A stretch of 64,000 bases of DNA, taken from Herbiconiux gentiana (GTDB lineage: Bacteria; Actinomycetota; Actinomycetes; Actinomycetales; Microbacteriaceae). The notes under the pieces were generated by a model that worked only from the letters and a program-made list of their open reading frames with translations, did no database searches and had not been told where the DNA came from. Position 1 is the first letter of the stretch. Every line of letters begins with the position of its first letter. Position numbers and translations under genes: made by a program. This document shows positions 8,330 to 16,679 of the stretch, piece by piece. The stretch covers positions 372,001-436,000 of the forward strand of contig NZ_JANTEZ010000004.1 of NCBI RefSeq assembly GCF_024978135.1, given 5' to 3'.

Positions 8330-9592
8330 TCACAGGAACGCCTGCCCCTCGCCCCGGTAGCTCGGCACCTCGTCGACCATCTCGCCGTCGTCGATCACGA
8401 CGAACCCGTTCACGTGCTCGGCGAGCTCCCCCGACTTCGTGTGCCGCAGCCACACCCGGTCGCCCACGGCCAGCGCCGCCGCCGTGCGTCCCGAGAGCGG
8501 CGTCTGCACTTCTCCCGCCATCTCGCGGGCCTGCATCCGGGTGCCGCGGGGCCAGACGACCTCGGGCAGCCGGTCGGGCGCGGGCGGCCCCGAGGCCACC
8601 CAGCCGCCGCCGAGCAGGGTCGCCATGTCCCGCCGCGGCTTCCGCACCACCGGCAGCGCGAAGGCGGCGGCCGGGGCGGGGGTGAAGTGCGAGTAGGTGT
8701 CGAACAGGTGGCCGCCGAACAGGCCGGACCCGGCTGCGATCTCCGTCACCGAGGGGTCGGCGCTCGTCGACTCGAGCGATCCGGTGCCGCCGCCGTTGAC
8801 GAACTCGAGCGGTGCCACCGCCCGCACCGCCGCCACTGCGGCCCCGCGCCGCTCGGCGAGCTCGGTGGCCGAGTGCCGCTGCATCCAGTCGATCACCCGG
8901 CCCGTGACGAGCCGCCCCGGCAGCCCGCCGCGGGGCCGGTTGCCGACGCCCGCGATCTGCGACTCGTACGCCATCATCCCCACCAGCGCGAAGCCGGGCC
9001 GGCGCGCGATCTCCTCGGCCAGCGCCCGCGCCTCGTCGGCGGTGGCGATCGGCGAGCGCCACACGCCGAGGCGGCCGAGCCCCGGGGCGGTGAAGGCGGC
9101 GTCGAGCTCGATGGCCACGCGGATGCTCGGCCGCGCATCCGGGGCGATCGCCGCGTCGATCAGGTCGAGGTGGGCGGTCGAGTCGACCATCAGGGTGATG
9201 CCGGCGGCCGCACGTTCGTCGGCCGCGAGGGCCCGGATCGCGTCGGGGTCGGCGGTCGGGTAGCCCACCACGATGTCGGGCACCTCGTCGGGGCGGCGCG
9301 CGGCCAGCCAGAGCGCCTCGGGGAGCGTGTAGGCGAGGATGCCCGCGTATCCGGGCAGGGCGAGCACCGCATCCTGGACCGCCCGCACACGGATGGACTT
9401 GCTCGCCACCCGGATGGGCGTGCCGCCCGCCCGCTGGAGCATCGACTGGGCGTTGTGGCGCAGGGCGGCGAGGCCGATCACGGCGACGGGCGGCTGCCGG
9501 TCGGCGGTGGCGGCGGTGAGGCCGCGCCAGTAGCGCTGCACGTCGCGCCAGGGCTGCCCGTCGGCGGGGTGGGAGCTGAGGTCGAGCGTCAT
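8330..9592 (-). CDS. PLP-dependent amino acid deaminase/aldolase (alanine racemase N-terminal fold)
   Basis: The 420-residue protein has the alanine-racemase-like barrel with the probable PLP lysine K65 in IRVASKSIRV, VVGYPTADP and FVNGGGTGSLEST (phosphate-binding region). It ends in the small C-terminal domain seen in D-serine dehydratase and D-threonine aldolase relatives (VWLRHTKSGELAEH). Proteins of this type are usually annotated 'amino acid deaminase/aldolase' and act on D-hydroxy amino acids. The start ATG has AGGAG six bases upstream. It sits between the MFS gene (93 bases upstream) and the lactone oxidase (76 bases downstream), all on the minus strand. Which D-amino acid it uses is unknown. 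Confidence 0.85.
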   Translation of the reverse strand: MTLDLSSHPADGQPWRDVQRYWRGLTAATADRQPPVAVIGLAALRHNAQSMLQRAGGTPIRVASKSIRVRAVQDAVLALPGYAGILAYTLPEALWLAARRPDEVPDIVVGYPTADPDAIRALAADERAAAGITLMVDSTAHLDLIDAAIAPDARPSIRVAIELDAAFTAPGLGRLGVWRSPIATADEARALAEEIARRPGFALVGMMAYESQIAGVGNRPRGGLPGRLVTGRVIDWMQRHSATELAERRGAAVAAVRAVAPLEFVNGGGTGSLESTSADPSVTEIAAGSGLFGGHLFDTYSHFTPAPAAAFALPVVRKPRRDMATLLGGGWVASGPPAPDRLPEVVWPRGTRMQAREMAGEVQTPLSGRTAAALAVGDRVWLRHTKSGELAEHVNGFVVIDDGEMVDEVPSYRGEGQAFL

Positions 9593-9685
9593 CGGGGGCT
9601 CCTGACGGGAGGGAGGTCGGGGGTCATCGCATGCTCCGGCCGGGCCCCGATCGGAGCCGCGCCGGCCGGGTGCCGCAGCGCCCGG

Positions 9686-11023
9686 TCATCGCACGCTCCG
9701 CACGCGGCTGACCGCGAGGGCGCCGGCGAAGCCGAACAGCGCCGAGACGAGGAAGAGCATCGGGAAGCCGCCGAGCAGCGTCACGATCGCCGCCCCCGCG
9801 AGCGGAGCGATGGCCTGGGGAACGGCGGTGGCGATGTTCATGATGCCGAGATCCTTGCCGCGGGACGCCGGGTCGGGCAGCACCTGCGTGGCGAGCGCCT
9901 GGTCGACCGAGAGGAAGCAACCGTAGCCGAGACCGAGCAGGGCCGCCCCGAGCATCGTCGCCGTGAGCTCGGGCACGAAGGCGAGCAGCAGCGCGGCCAG
10001 CGCCTGCAGCACGGCCGCGGCCAGCACGAACACGCGCCGCCGCCGCAGCCGGTCACTCAGCGCGCCCGCCACCACCGACGCGAGCACCACGAAGATCGTG
10101 TAGATCACGATCAGCACGAGCAGGTCGTCCTCGGCGTTCGGGTCGCGCAGGCCGAACATCAAGAAGTACAGCAGCAGCGTCGTGCCGAGCGCGTTGCCGA
10201 TGTTCACGAGAATGCGGCTGAGCAGGGTGAAGCCGAAGTCCGGATGCTCGCGCGGACTCACCCACATGCTCTCCACCAGGGCGCGCACCGTGAGGGGCTG
10301 TCGTTGCCCGGGGTGCAGCCGGGCATCCGGAACCAGCAGGCAGAACGGAGCCACGAGCAGCACCAGCAGCGCGGCCATGGCGGCGTAGCCGAGCAGCTGG
10401 CCGGTGAAGAGCAGGGTCGCGAGCAGCACGCCGAGGATGAGGCCGACCGCCTGGGGCGCGGAGATGAACGCCGAGACGAGGCCGCGCTGGTCGACCGGCA
10501 CCTGGTCGCTGATGGCGGCGGTGAGGGCCGAGGAGAGGACGCAGAAGCCGATGATGGCGAGCGTCCAGAAGACGCCGATGCCGAGCAGGTCGGTCTGCAG
10601 GCCGAGCAGGAGGAGGGAGGCGGCGAAGAGGAGGGTGCCGGCGGCGATCCAGGGGCGGCGGCGCCCGAAGCGGGAGGTCGTGCGGTCGGAGAGGGCGCCG
10701 GTGAGGGGGAAGGCGATCAGGGCGAAGACGCCGGCGATCGCGGAGATGACGCCGAAGGCGAGGACGCTGTCGGTCCAGGCGGGGGTGGCGCCGGCGGTGG
10801 CGCCCGCGCTCGCGGCTGCGTGTGCGGCGAGTCGCTGGTCGATCTGCAGCGGGAGGAGGAGTTGCACGGGGGTGAGCTGGGCCATCCAGATGCCGAGCCA
10901 GGCGGCGCCGAAGAGGGCGACCCAGCGGCCGCCGACGCGGCGCGTGGGCTCGGCGAGGGCGGGGGGTGGCGGGACACCGGCACCGGTGGGGGTCGGGGAT
11001 GAGGCGGGCTGGTCCGTGGTCAT
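9686..11023 (-). CDS. MFS transporter, glycoside/sucrose-carrier type (SLC45-like)
   Basis: The 445-residue protein has about twelve hydrophobic segments and the conserved loop GALSDRTTSRFGRRRPW. That loop is characteristic of the GPH/SLC45-like sugar symporter branch of the major facilitator superfamily. A short Pro-rich N-terminus precedes the first helix. The ATG at 11023 is chosen because it overlaps the TetR stop codon (ATGA). A longer open frame exists upstream, but it lies inside the TetR gene. The position beside a cytoplasmic beta-glucosidase suggests uptake of a glycoside, while a TetR partner would equally fit an exporter. I favour import because of the loop motif. Confidence 0.82.
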   Translation of the reverse strand: MTTDQPASSPTPTGAGVPPPPALAEPTRRVGGRWVALFGAAWLGIWMAQLTPVQLLLPLQIDQRLAAHAAASAGATAGATPAWTDSVLAFGVISAIAGVFALIAFPLTGALSDRTTSRFGRRRPWIAAGTLLFAASLLLLGLQTDLLGIGVFWTLAIIGFCVLSSALTAAISDQVPVDQRGLVSAFISAPQAVGLILGVLLATLLFTGQLLGYAAMAALLVLLVAPFCLLVPDARLHPGQRQPLTVRALVESMWVSPREHPDFGFTLLSRILVNIGNALGTTLLLYFLMFGLRDPNAEDDLLVLIVIYTIFVVLASVVAGALSDRLRRRRVFVLAAAVLQALAALLLAFVPELTATMLGAALLGLGYGCFLSVDQALATQVLPDPASRGKDLGIMNIATAVPQAIAPLAGAAIVTLLGGFPMLFLVSALFGFAGALAVSRVRSVR

Positions 11024-11757
11024 GCGGGCTCCCCTGGTCGGGTGGGCGGTGCAGGGCGGGTGGGCGGTTCTGGTCGGGTGGGCGGTGCCGTGTGGGCGGG
11101 CGGTGCCGGGCGCGTGGGCGCAGGGCGGGCGGATGCCGGGCGGGATTCCGCCGGGCGGGATTCCGCCGGGCGGGACTCCGCCGAGAGGGCGCGGGCCGCG
11201 AAGGAGGCGGTGCGGTGGGCGCGGGTGTCGTCGGCGTCGGCGAGCCAGGCCAGGGCGAGGCCGTCGGTGAGGGCGACCAGGTGCGCGGCGACCTCGTCGA
11301 GGGGGCGCTGCCACGCGCATCCGGTTCTCTCGGCGGCCTCGGCGAGCGACACCGCGGCGAGCGCCCGGTAGCCCTCGTACTGGCGGGCGGCGAGGCCCTC
11401 GAGCCCGGGCGTGCGCATGGCGTACTGGGTGAGCTCGAACATCGCCCGCTCGCGCTCGGGGGCCTCGCGGACGGTGTCGAGGTAGCGCAGCAGCCCCCGC
11501 TCGAGCAGCTGTTCGAGGGTCTCGCCGGGGGCCGGCGGCACCGCGAGCACCACCTCGGTGCGCTCGATGACGTCGCCGACGAGCTCGGCGAGCAGCTCCT
11601 CGCGGGAGGCGAAGGCGTAGTGGAAGCTCGCCAGCTTCATCCCGGCCTCGTCGACGACGGCGCGGGTGGTGGCGCCGGCGACCCCCGCCCGCGAGATCAC
11701 CGTGAAGGCCGCGGCGAGCAGCCGGCGGCGGCGCTCGGCGACGGGCAGGCGGGCCAT
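11020..11757 (-). CDS. TetR family transcriptional regulator with repetitive proline-rich tail
   Basis: The 245-residue protein has an N-terminal TetR helix-turn-helix (RLLAAAFTVISRAGVAGATT, then ASFHYAFASREELL) and a ligand domain to about residue 190. After that comes an unusual tail of AESRP repeats followed by TRP-x-PP repeats, about 50 residues in all. GAGGAG lies a few bases before the ATG. The stop overlaps the MFS start, so the regulator heads the MFS-aldolase-oxidase-glucosidase operon and probably controls it and itself. A 16-bp perfect palindrome at 11796-11811 is a likely operator. The tail is outside the conserved fold and its role is unknown. Confidence 0.88.
   Translation of the reverse strand: MARLPVAERRRRLLAAAFTVISRAGVAGATTRAVVDEAGMKLASFHYAFASREELLAELVGDVIERTEVVLAVPPAPGETLEQLLERGLLRYLDTVREAPERERAMFELTQYAMRTPGLEGLAARQYEGYRALAAVSLAEAAERTGCAWQRPLDEVAAHLVALTDGLALAWLADADDTRAHRTASFAARALSAESRPAESRPAESRPASARPAPTRPAPPAHTAPPTRPEPPTRPAPPTRPGEPA
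11141..11185. repeat. 15-bp tandem repeat in the TetR tail
   Basis: Three units of 15 bases (CGGGATTCCGCCGGG type, starting at 11141, 11156 and 11171) encode AESRP three times on the minus strand. Confidence 0.8.
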
Positions 11758-11795
11758 GCGCGCTCCTCGCGGTCGGCGGTTCCGGATGCGGTGAG

Positions 11796-11811
11796 TGGGT
11801 CAGATGACCCA
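11796..11811. promoter_or_regulatory. Candidate TetR operator, 16-bp palindrome
   Basis: TGGGTCAGATGACCCA is a perfect inverted repeat with a two-base centre. It lies 39 bases upstream of the TetR start, in the space between TetR and the rightward membrane protein gene. Length and symmetry suit a TetR dimer site. Binding is inferred. Confidence 0.55.
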
Positions 11812-12034
11812 GTTGCGTCAGTATGGCCGAACGATCGCTGCCGCGTCTATGGCGTCGTGTGAATTCCATCCGAAAGGCGGCGAGGGTGTTCAGCCCGCGC
11901 GGGGGCGTCTGGCTGAATGGTACGCGGTGTCGGGATCGCGAAGCGGGTGGGAACGAACGCCGTCGCCGCGCCGCGACGGCGCGGGAGGCGTGCGCGCCGG
12001 GGACAAGGGCACCGGGGATACGGGCGCCTGGGGC

Positions 12035-14752
12035 ATGGGCACCGGGGATTTGGGCGTCGAGGATACGGGCGCCTGGGCCGCGGTCCGCGGGTTCGGGCGT
12101 GGCGCGCTCACCGTGGTCGTTGGGCTCGTCGTCGCAGGGGTGATGGTGCTGGGCGGACTGTCGGGCGCCGGTTCCGCCTCGGCGGCGCCCGTGTCGGCGG
12201 CAGCGGGATCGGGCCGGGCGGCGCCCGTGTTGGCGGCGACGGCGGGATCGGGCCAGGCGGCGACGGCGGGATCGGGCCAGGCGGCATCCGCTGAGGTCGC
12301 CGAACGGAGTGCGACGAGCGTGCCGTCTCCGTCTCGGTCGCCGGCCCCCGAGCCCGAGCCGAGTCCGAGCGCCGCACCCGATCCGGGTGGGGCCGCGTCA
12401 TCGACGCCGCCGCCCGCGCCGGCGCCGGTCGAGAACGAGCGGCCGCGCATCCTGAGCCCGGTCGCCGGGGCGCTCGTGGCGAGCGGGGTCGTCGTGCAGG
12501 GCACCGCGACCCCCGGCGCGGCCGTGCAGCTGCTCGCCGGAGGCTCGACCGAGCCGCTCTGCTTCGCCACGGCCGACGCCGACGGCGTCTGGAGCTGCCC
12601 CGCGCCGCTCGAGAGCTCGCCGTCGACCACGCTGCGCGCCGTCGCGCTCGTCGCCGGAGCCGACTCGGCGGAGACCTCGATCGACGTCGCCGTGCTCAAC
12701 GCCCCCGTCGTGACGGGTGGTCTGCGAGGTGCGCTGTCGAACGGCGTCGTCGCCGGCACGGCGTTTCCGGGAGCATCCGTCACGGCGTCGACCGAGCCCG
12801 TCGCCTGCACTGCGACCGCCGACGGCTCGGGCGCCTGGGCCTGCCCGCTCGACGGGATCACCGACGGCGACCACACGATCACCGCCGCCCAGTCCACCGC
12901 GTGGAGCGGCGGCGCCTCTCCGTCGAGCGACCCCGTCGCCGTCACGGTCGACACCACCGTTCCGCCGGCGCCCACCCTCGGATCGCCGGCGGACGGCACG
13001 ACCGTGGCACCGTCCGGTCAGGTGTTCGCGGGTCGGGGCGAGCCCGATGCGACCGTCTCGGTGTTCGCGGGCGCGCAGGTGCTCTGCGAGACGGCCGTCG
13101 GCCCCGACGGGAGCTGGTCGTGCTCGGCATCGCCGGTTGCCGCGGGGCAGCACCGGATCGCGGTGCTGCAGCAGGATGCCGCCGGCAACGTCAGCGTGCA
13201 GTCCGCCGCCCGGGCGATCCGGTTCCAGGATGCGCCCGCCACCGTCCCGGCCCCGAGCGGCGCCGCGGGCGCGCCGACCTCCCCCGCGGGTCCCGCGGCC
13301 GGCGCACCGGGGGCGAACTCCTCGGTGCCCGACGGCACCCCGGCCGCGCCGGGATCGCCCGCCGAGCCGACCCCGGGCGACGCCGCCCCGGCCGCGCCCG
13401 GCACTCCCGCGGCGCCCGGCACCGGACAGGCACCCAGCGCACCCGCGCCCGGCACCTGGTCGGACGCCACCCGCTTCACCTCCGCCCTGCAGCCCGCCCT
13501 CGGGCCGAGCACGGCGACGCTGTGGTGGGTGGCGCTGCTGGCCGGGGTGCTGGCGCTGCTCCTTATCGCTCTCCCCACCCGACTCCTCGCGGCGGCCCTG
13601 GGCACCCTCCGCGCTCTGCCGGCTCCCGCCGCCGCGCTCCGCCACCCGCCGGCACCGCCCCACCGCACCCCCGCGCACGCCGCCCCCTCCCGTCCGCTCA
13701 CCTCCGCCGCGCACGCCCCCACCCGTCCGCTCACCCCCGGTGCGCCTCCGCACCCCGCCCCCGCACCTGCGCCCGCCTCCACGCGTCGGATCACCGCCGA
13801 CGCACCCACGGGCGCCACTCCCAGGCACGCCGCACCGGGCCCTGATAGTCCAGGCACCACCGCCGCACCCGCGCACGCCGCGCCCGAACCCCTGCGCCCC
13901 CGGGCGCGCCGCCGCGTGCTCGGACGCAACCGGTCCGGCGCCGAGTACGACGTGCCGCCCCAGGTCGCGCTCGCGCCGGCCGCGCGCGGCGTGCTGGTGC
14001 TGCTCACGTCCGCCGCGATCGTGACGCTCTCGTCGCCGGTCTCGGGCGAGCCCGCCTACCTCCGGCTGTTCCTCGCGGCGGCCGCCGCGCTCGCCCTCGT
14101 CGGCGCGGTGGCCACGGTGCTGCCGGCGGCGGTGGCACGGGCGGCGTTCGGTGTCGCGAGCCGGGTGCACGTGCATCCGTCGTACCTGCTGGTGTCGGCC
14201 CTGCTCGCCCTCGTCACGCGGATGCTCGACCTGCAGCCCGCGCTGGTGTTCGGCCTCGTCGCGGGACTCGTCGTCGCCGACGGCGCCCGTCGGGCCGAAC
14301 GTGGGGCGCTGGCCGCCGCGCAGCTCGGGGCGCTGCTCGTGCTGGGCGGAGCCGCCTGGCTCGTGTCGGGCATCCTGCAGCCCGGGGCCGAGCTCGACGC
14401 GCCCGCCGTGCTGCCGGGCGACCCGGTGCTCGCCGCCGCGGCGGAGTTCATGCACGTGGTGGCGCTGGCGTCGTTCGGCTCGGCGGCGGTGCTGCTGGTG
14501 CCGCTGGGGCGGTCGCTCGGGCGGCGGGTCCTCGACTGGTCGCCCGCGACCTGGGTCGCGCTCACGGTGCCGGCGTTCGCGGTGCTCGCGATGCTGTGGA
14601 CGCCGTGGTTCGCGGAACAGGCGGCGGCCGATCCGGGAACGACCGTGCTGCTTCCCGTGCTCGCCGCGGGCTTCGCGGCGGTGTGCCTCGCGGTATGGAT
14701 CTGGACGCGCTTCATCGCGACCGCCGACCTCGACGACGGCCACCAGCCCTGA
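12035..14752 (+). CDS. Exported Ig-like repeat protein fused to a polytopic membrane domain
   Basis: Not a named family. The frame is open from 11795, but an earlier start would overlap the TetR promoter palindrome, so the ATG at 12035 is preferred (905 residues, uncertain). A hydrophobic signal segment (GALTVVVGLVVAGVMVLGG) is followed by an Ala/Ser/Pro linker. Three Ig-like units lie at about residues 130-400, each with a Cys pair about 12 residues apart (CFATADADGVWSC and equivalents). Then come a Pro/Ala linker, one membrane helix (about 490-518), a Pro-rich probably cytoplasmic stretch of about 120 residues, and a block of six or seven hydrophobic segments to the C-terminus. The architecture suggests a cell-surface sensor or anchor. 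No enzyme motif is visible. Confidence 0.65.
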   Translation: MGTGDLGVEDTGAWAAVRGFGRGALTVVVGLVVAGVMVLGGLSGAGSASAAPVSAAAGSGRAAPVLAATAGSGQAATAGSGQAASAEVAERSATSVPSPSRSPAPEPEPSPSAAPDPGGAASSTPPPAPAPVENERPRILSPVAGALVASGVVVQGTATPGAAVQLLAGGSTEPLCFATADADGVWSCPAPLESSPSTTLRAVALVAGADSAETSIDVAVLNAPVVTGGLRGALSNGVVAGTAFPGASVTASTEPVACTATADGSGAWACPLDGITDGDHTITAAQSTAWSGGASPSSDPVAVTVDTTVPPAPTLGSPADGTTVAPSGQVFAGRGEPDATVSVFAGAQVLCETAVGPDGSWSCSASPVAAGQHRIAVLQQDAAGNVSVQSAARAIRFQDAPATVPAPSGAAGAPTSPAGPAAGAPGANSSVPDGTPAAPGSPAEPTPGDAAPAAPGTPAAPGTGQAPSAPAPGTWSDATRFTSALQPALGPSTATLWWVALLAGVLALLLIALPTRLLAAALGTLRALPAPAAALRHPPAPPHRTPAHAAPSRPLTSAAHAPTRPLTPGAPPHPAPAPAPASTRRITADAPTGATPRHAAPGPDSPGTTAAPAHAAPEPLRPRARRRVLGRNRSGAEYDVPPQVALAPAARGVLVLLTSAAIVTLSSPVSGEPAYLRLFLAAAAALALVGAVATVLPAAVARAAFGVASRVHVHPSYLLVSALLALVTRMLDLQPALVFGLVAGLVVADGARRAERGALAAAQLGALLVLGGAAWLVSGILQPGAELDAPAVLPGDPVLAAAAEFMHVVALASFGSAAVLLVPLGRSLGRRVLDWSPATWVALTVPAFAVLAMLWTPWFAEQAAADPGTTVLLPVLAAGFAAVCLAVWIWTRFIATADLDDGHQP

Positions 14753-14835
14753 ACCCCGTTCGACGGCCCGCGAGACTGCGGATCGTCGAGATAGCGGATT
14801 GTTACGCCCCGGCACCGCTCTCCCGCACCCCGACT

Positions 14836-14847
14836 TAGGCTGGACGG
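14836..14847 (+). promoter_or_regulatory. Leaderless promoter -10 box of the flavin reductase gene
   Basis: TAGGCT at 14836-14841, six bases, then GTG at 14848. There is no Shine-Dalgarno sequence before the start. Confidence 0.65.
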
Positions 14848-15495
14848 GTGACGAACACCCAGCCGACCCCCTCCGACGACCGCGCCGACACCGACCACGC
14901 CGGCCGCCTCACCGCCGCCGCGCCCGGTCAGGACACCCCGCGCGATCACCGTCTGGTCGCGCATCCGAGTGCCCCCACCGTCACCCCCGACGAGTTCAAG
15001 GCGGCCTTTCGCAACCACCCCGCGGGTGTCGCCGTCATCACCGCCGACGCCGGCGACGGCCCGGTGGCCCTCACCGCCACCTCGGTCTTCTCGGTGAGCG
15101 TCGAACCGCCGCTGCTCGTCTTCTCGATCTCCGAGCTGTCGTCGTCGACGCCCACGATCCGCCGCAGCGAGACCGTCGTGGTGCACCTGCTCGGCGCCGC
15201 CCAGCTCGACATCGCGAAGCTCGGCGCCACCAGCGGCATCGACCGCTTCGCCGACACCTCGATCTGGCGGCGCCTGCCGACGGGCGAGCCGTACTTCCCG
15301 GCGGCGCACGCCTGGATCCGCGGCCGCGTGGTCAACACCATGGAGGCCGGGGGCTCGACCGTCGTCGCCGTGCAGGCCCTCGAGACCTACGCCCCGCCCG
15401 CCGACGACCCCGCGGCCGACGCGGCCACGGCCGAGCCGCTGGTGTACCACAACCGCACCTGGCACCGCCTCACGGACCACTCGAAGATCTCGTAG
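14848..15495 (+). CDS. Flavin reductase family protein (split-barrel FMN-binding)
   Basis: The 215-residue protein has about 45 unconserved N-terminal residues and then the flavin-reductase split barrel: FRNHPAGVAVITAD, ALTATSVFSVSVEPPLLVFSI, SSSTPTIRRSETVVVHLL. It ends VYHNRTWHRL. These proteins bind FMN and either reduce it with NAD(P)H for a partner monooxygenase or bind flavin-like cofactors. No partner oxygenase lies beside it; instead an F420-dependent enzyme converges from the right. An F420-related role is possible but unproven. The GTG start follows the -10 box at the leaderless spacing. Confidence 0.85.
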   Translation: MTNTQPTPSDDRADTDHAGRLTAAAPGQDTPRDHRLVAHPSAPTVTPDEFKAAFRNHPAGVAVITADAGDGPVALTATSVFSVSVEPPLLVFSISELSSSTPTIRRSETVVVHLLGAAQLDIAKLGATSGIDRFADTSIWRRLPTGEPYFPAAHAWIRGRVVNTMEAGGSTVVAVQALETYAPPADDPAADAATAEPLVYHNRTWHRLTDHSKIS

Positions 15496-15499
15496 CGAT

Positions 15500-15553
15500 C
15501 CGGGTCGCGCGAAAGCGCGCTCCCGGGCGATCACAGCAGCTTTTGCGCGACCC
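15500..15553. terminator. Convergent terminator between flavin reductase and fgd
   Basis: CCGGGTCGCGCGAAA (15500-15514) and TTTTGCGCGACCCGG (15539-15553 region) form a near-perfect 15-bp inverted repeat with A-rich and T-rich inner ends. A second small hairpin CGCGC-GAAA-GCGCG is nested at 15506-15519. It sits in the 79-base gap between converging genes, so it can serve both. Confidence 0.55.
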
Positions 15554-15574
15554 GGCGGGGCGCAGCGCGCGCGA

Positions 15575-16588
15575 TCAGCCCCCGTGCTGCGCGCGCAGGC
15601 GCGGGAGCACCTCCGCGCCGTAGAGTTCGATGAAGCGCCGCTGGTCGGCACCCGGCCCGTGGAACACGAGGTGCTTGAACCCGAGGTCGATGTACTCGTT
15701 GATCCGCGCGACGTGCTCGTCGGGGTCGGTCGAGACGATCCAGCGCGAGGCGGCGCGCTCGATCGGCAGGGCGTCGGCGAGCCGCTGCATCTCGATCGGG
15801 TCCTCCACCCCCATCTTCTCCTCGGGGGTCAGGGCGAGCGGCGCCCAGTAGCGGGTGTCCTGCAGGGCGCGCTCGCGGTCGTGGTCGAACGAGACCTTCA
15901 TCTCCATCAGGGTGTCGACGTCGTCGGCGGTGCGGCCGCCCTTCTCGATGCCCTCGGCGAGCGCCGGCAGCAGCGTGTCGGTGTAGAGCTCGCGCTTCTT
16001 GCCCGAGGTGGTGATGAAGCCGTCCGCCATCCGGCCGGCCAACCGGGTCGCGGCCGGGCCCGAGGCGCCGATGTAGATCGGCACCGGGGTGGTCGGCTTG
16101 TCGTAGATCGTCGCGTCCTGCGTGCGGAAGAACTGCCCCTCGTAGGTCACCCGGTCCTCGGTCCAGAGGGTCTCGATGATCGTGATCGCCTCCTTGAGGC
16201 GCGCGAAACGCTCCTTCATCTCGGGCCAGGGCAGCCCGAGCACGACCTCGTTCAGCGCCTCGCCGCTGCCGACCCCCAGGATCACGCGCCCCGGGAACAG
16301 CGCCCCCAACGTGCCGAAGGCCTGCGCGACGACACCCGGGTGGTAGCGGAAGGAGGGCGTCAGCACGCTCGTGCCCATGATGATCTTCTCGGTGCGCGCC
16401 CCGAGCGCCCCGAGCCACGGCATCGCGGCGGGAGCGTGGCCACCCTCGTGGTTCCAGGGCTGGAAGTGGTCGGAGACGAAGATCGAGTCGAAGCCGGCCT
16501 GCTCGGCGAGCACCCCGTACTCCAGCAGCTCGGCGGGGCCGAACTGCTCGGCCGAGGCCTTGTAGCCGAAGCGGAAGGGGATGGTCAT
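15575..16588 (-). CDS. fgd: F420-dependent glucose-6-phosphate dehydrogenase
   Basis: The 337-residue protein aligns by eye along its length with mycobacterial Fgd1: FGYKASAEQFGP, VSDHFQPWNHEGGHAP, GTSVLTPSFRYHP, GVGSGEALNE, WIVSTDPDEH, LVFHGPGADQRRF. The key residues of that enzyme appear with an offset of one: D40, H41, W45 and E110. It oxidises glucose 6-phosphate to 6-phosphogluconolactone while reducing coenzyme F420 and is the usual source of F420H2 in actinobacteria. It is cytoplasmic. GAGGAG precedes the ATG. It implies the organism makes F420; no F420 biosynthesis genes are in the window. A different LLM-class specificity is unlikely given the motif match. Confidence 0.92.
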   Translation of the reverse strand: MTIPFRFGYKASAEQFGPAELLEYGVLAEQAGFDSIFVSDHFQPWNHEGGHAPAAMPWLGALGARTEKIIMGTSVLTPSFRYHPGVVAQAFGTLGALFPGRVILGVGSGEALNEVVLGLPWPEMKERFARLKEAITIIETLWTEDRVTYEGQFFRTQDATIYDKPTTPVPIYIGASGPAATRLAGRMADGFITTSGKKRELYTDTLLPALAEGIEKGGRTADDVDTLMEMKVSFDHDRERALQDTRYWAPLALTPEEKMGVEDPIEMQRLADALPIERAASRWIVSTDPDEHVARINEYIDLGFKHLVFHGPGADQRRFIELYGAEVLPRLRAQHGG

Positions 16589-16679
16589 GCGCTGCTCCTC
16601 GCTCGAGTGCGGGCCGCGACGGCATCGACGGCCCGTCGTCAGTCTAAAGCGCGGGCCCGGTCGGCAGCGTCTGCCGATG

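Noticed and set aside
8171-11002. A long plus-strand open frame opposite the PLP enzyme and MFS genes
   Set aside because: Low-complexity shadow of two well-supported minus-strand genes.
11795-12034. An N-terminal extension of the Ig-like membrane protein
   Set aside because: It would overlap the palindrome before TetR, encodes repetitive Gly/Asp/Thr-rich sequence before the signal segment, and has no ribosome site.
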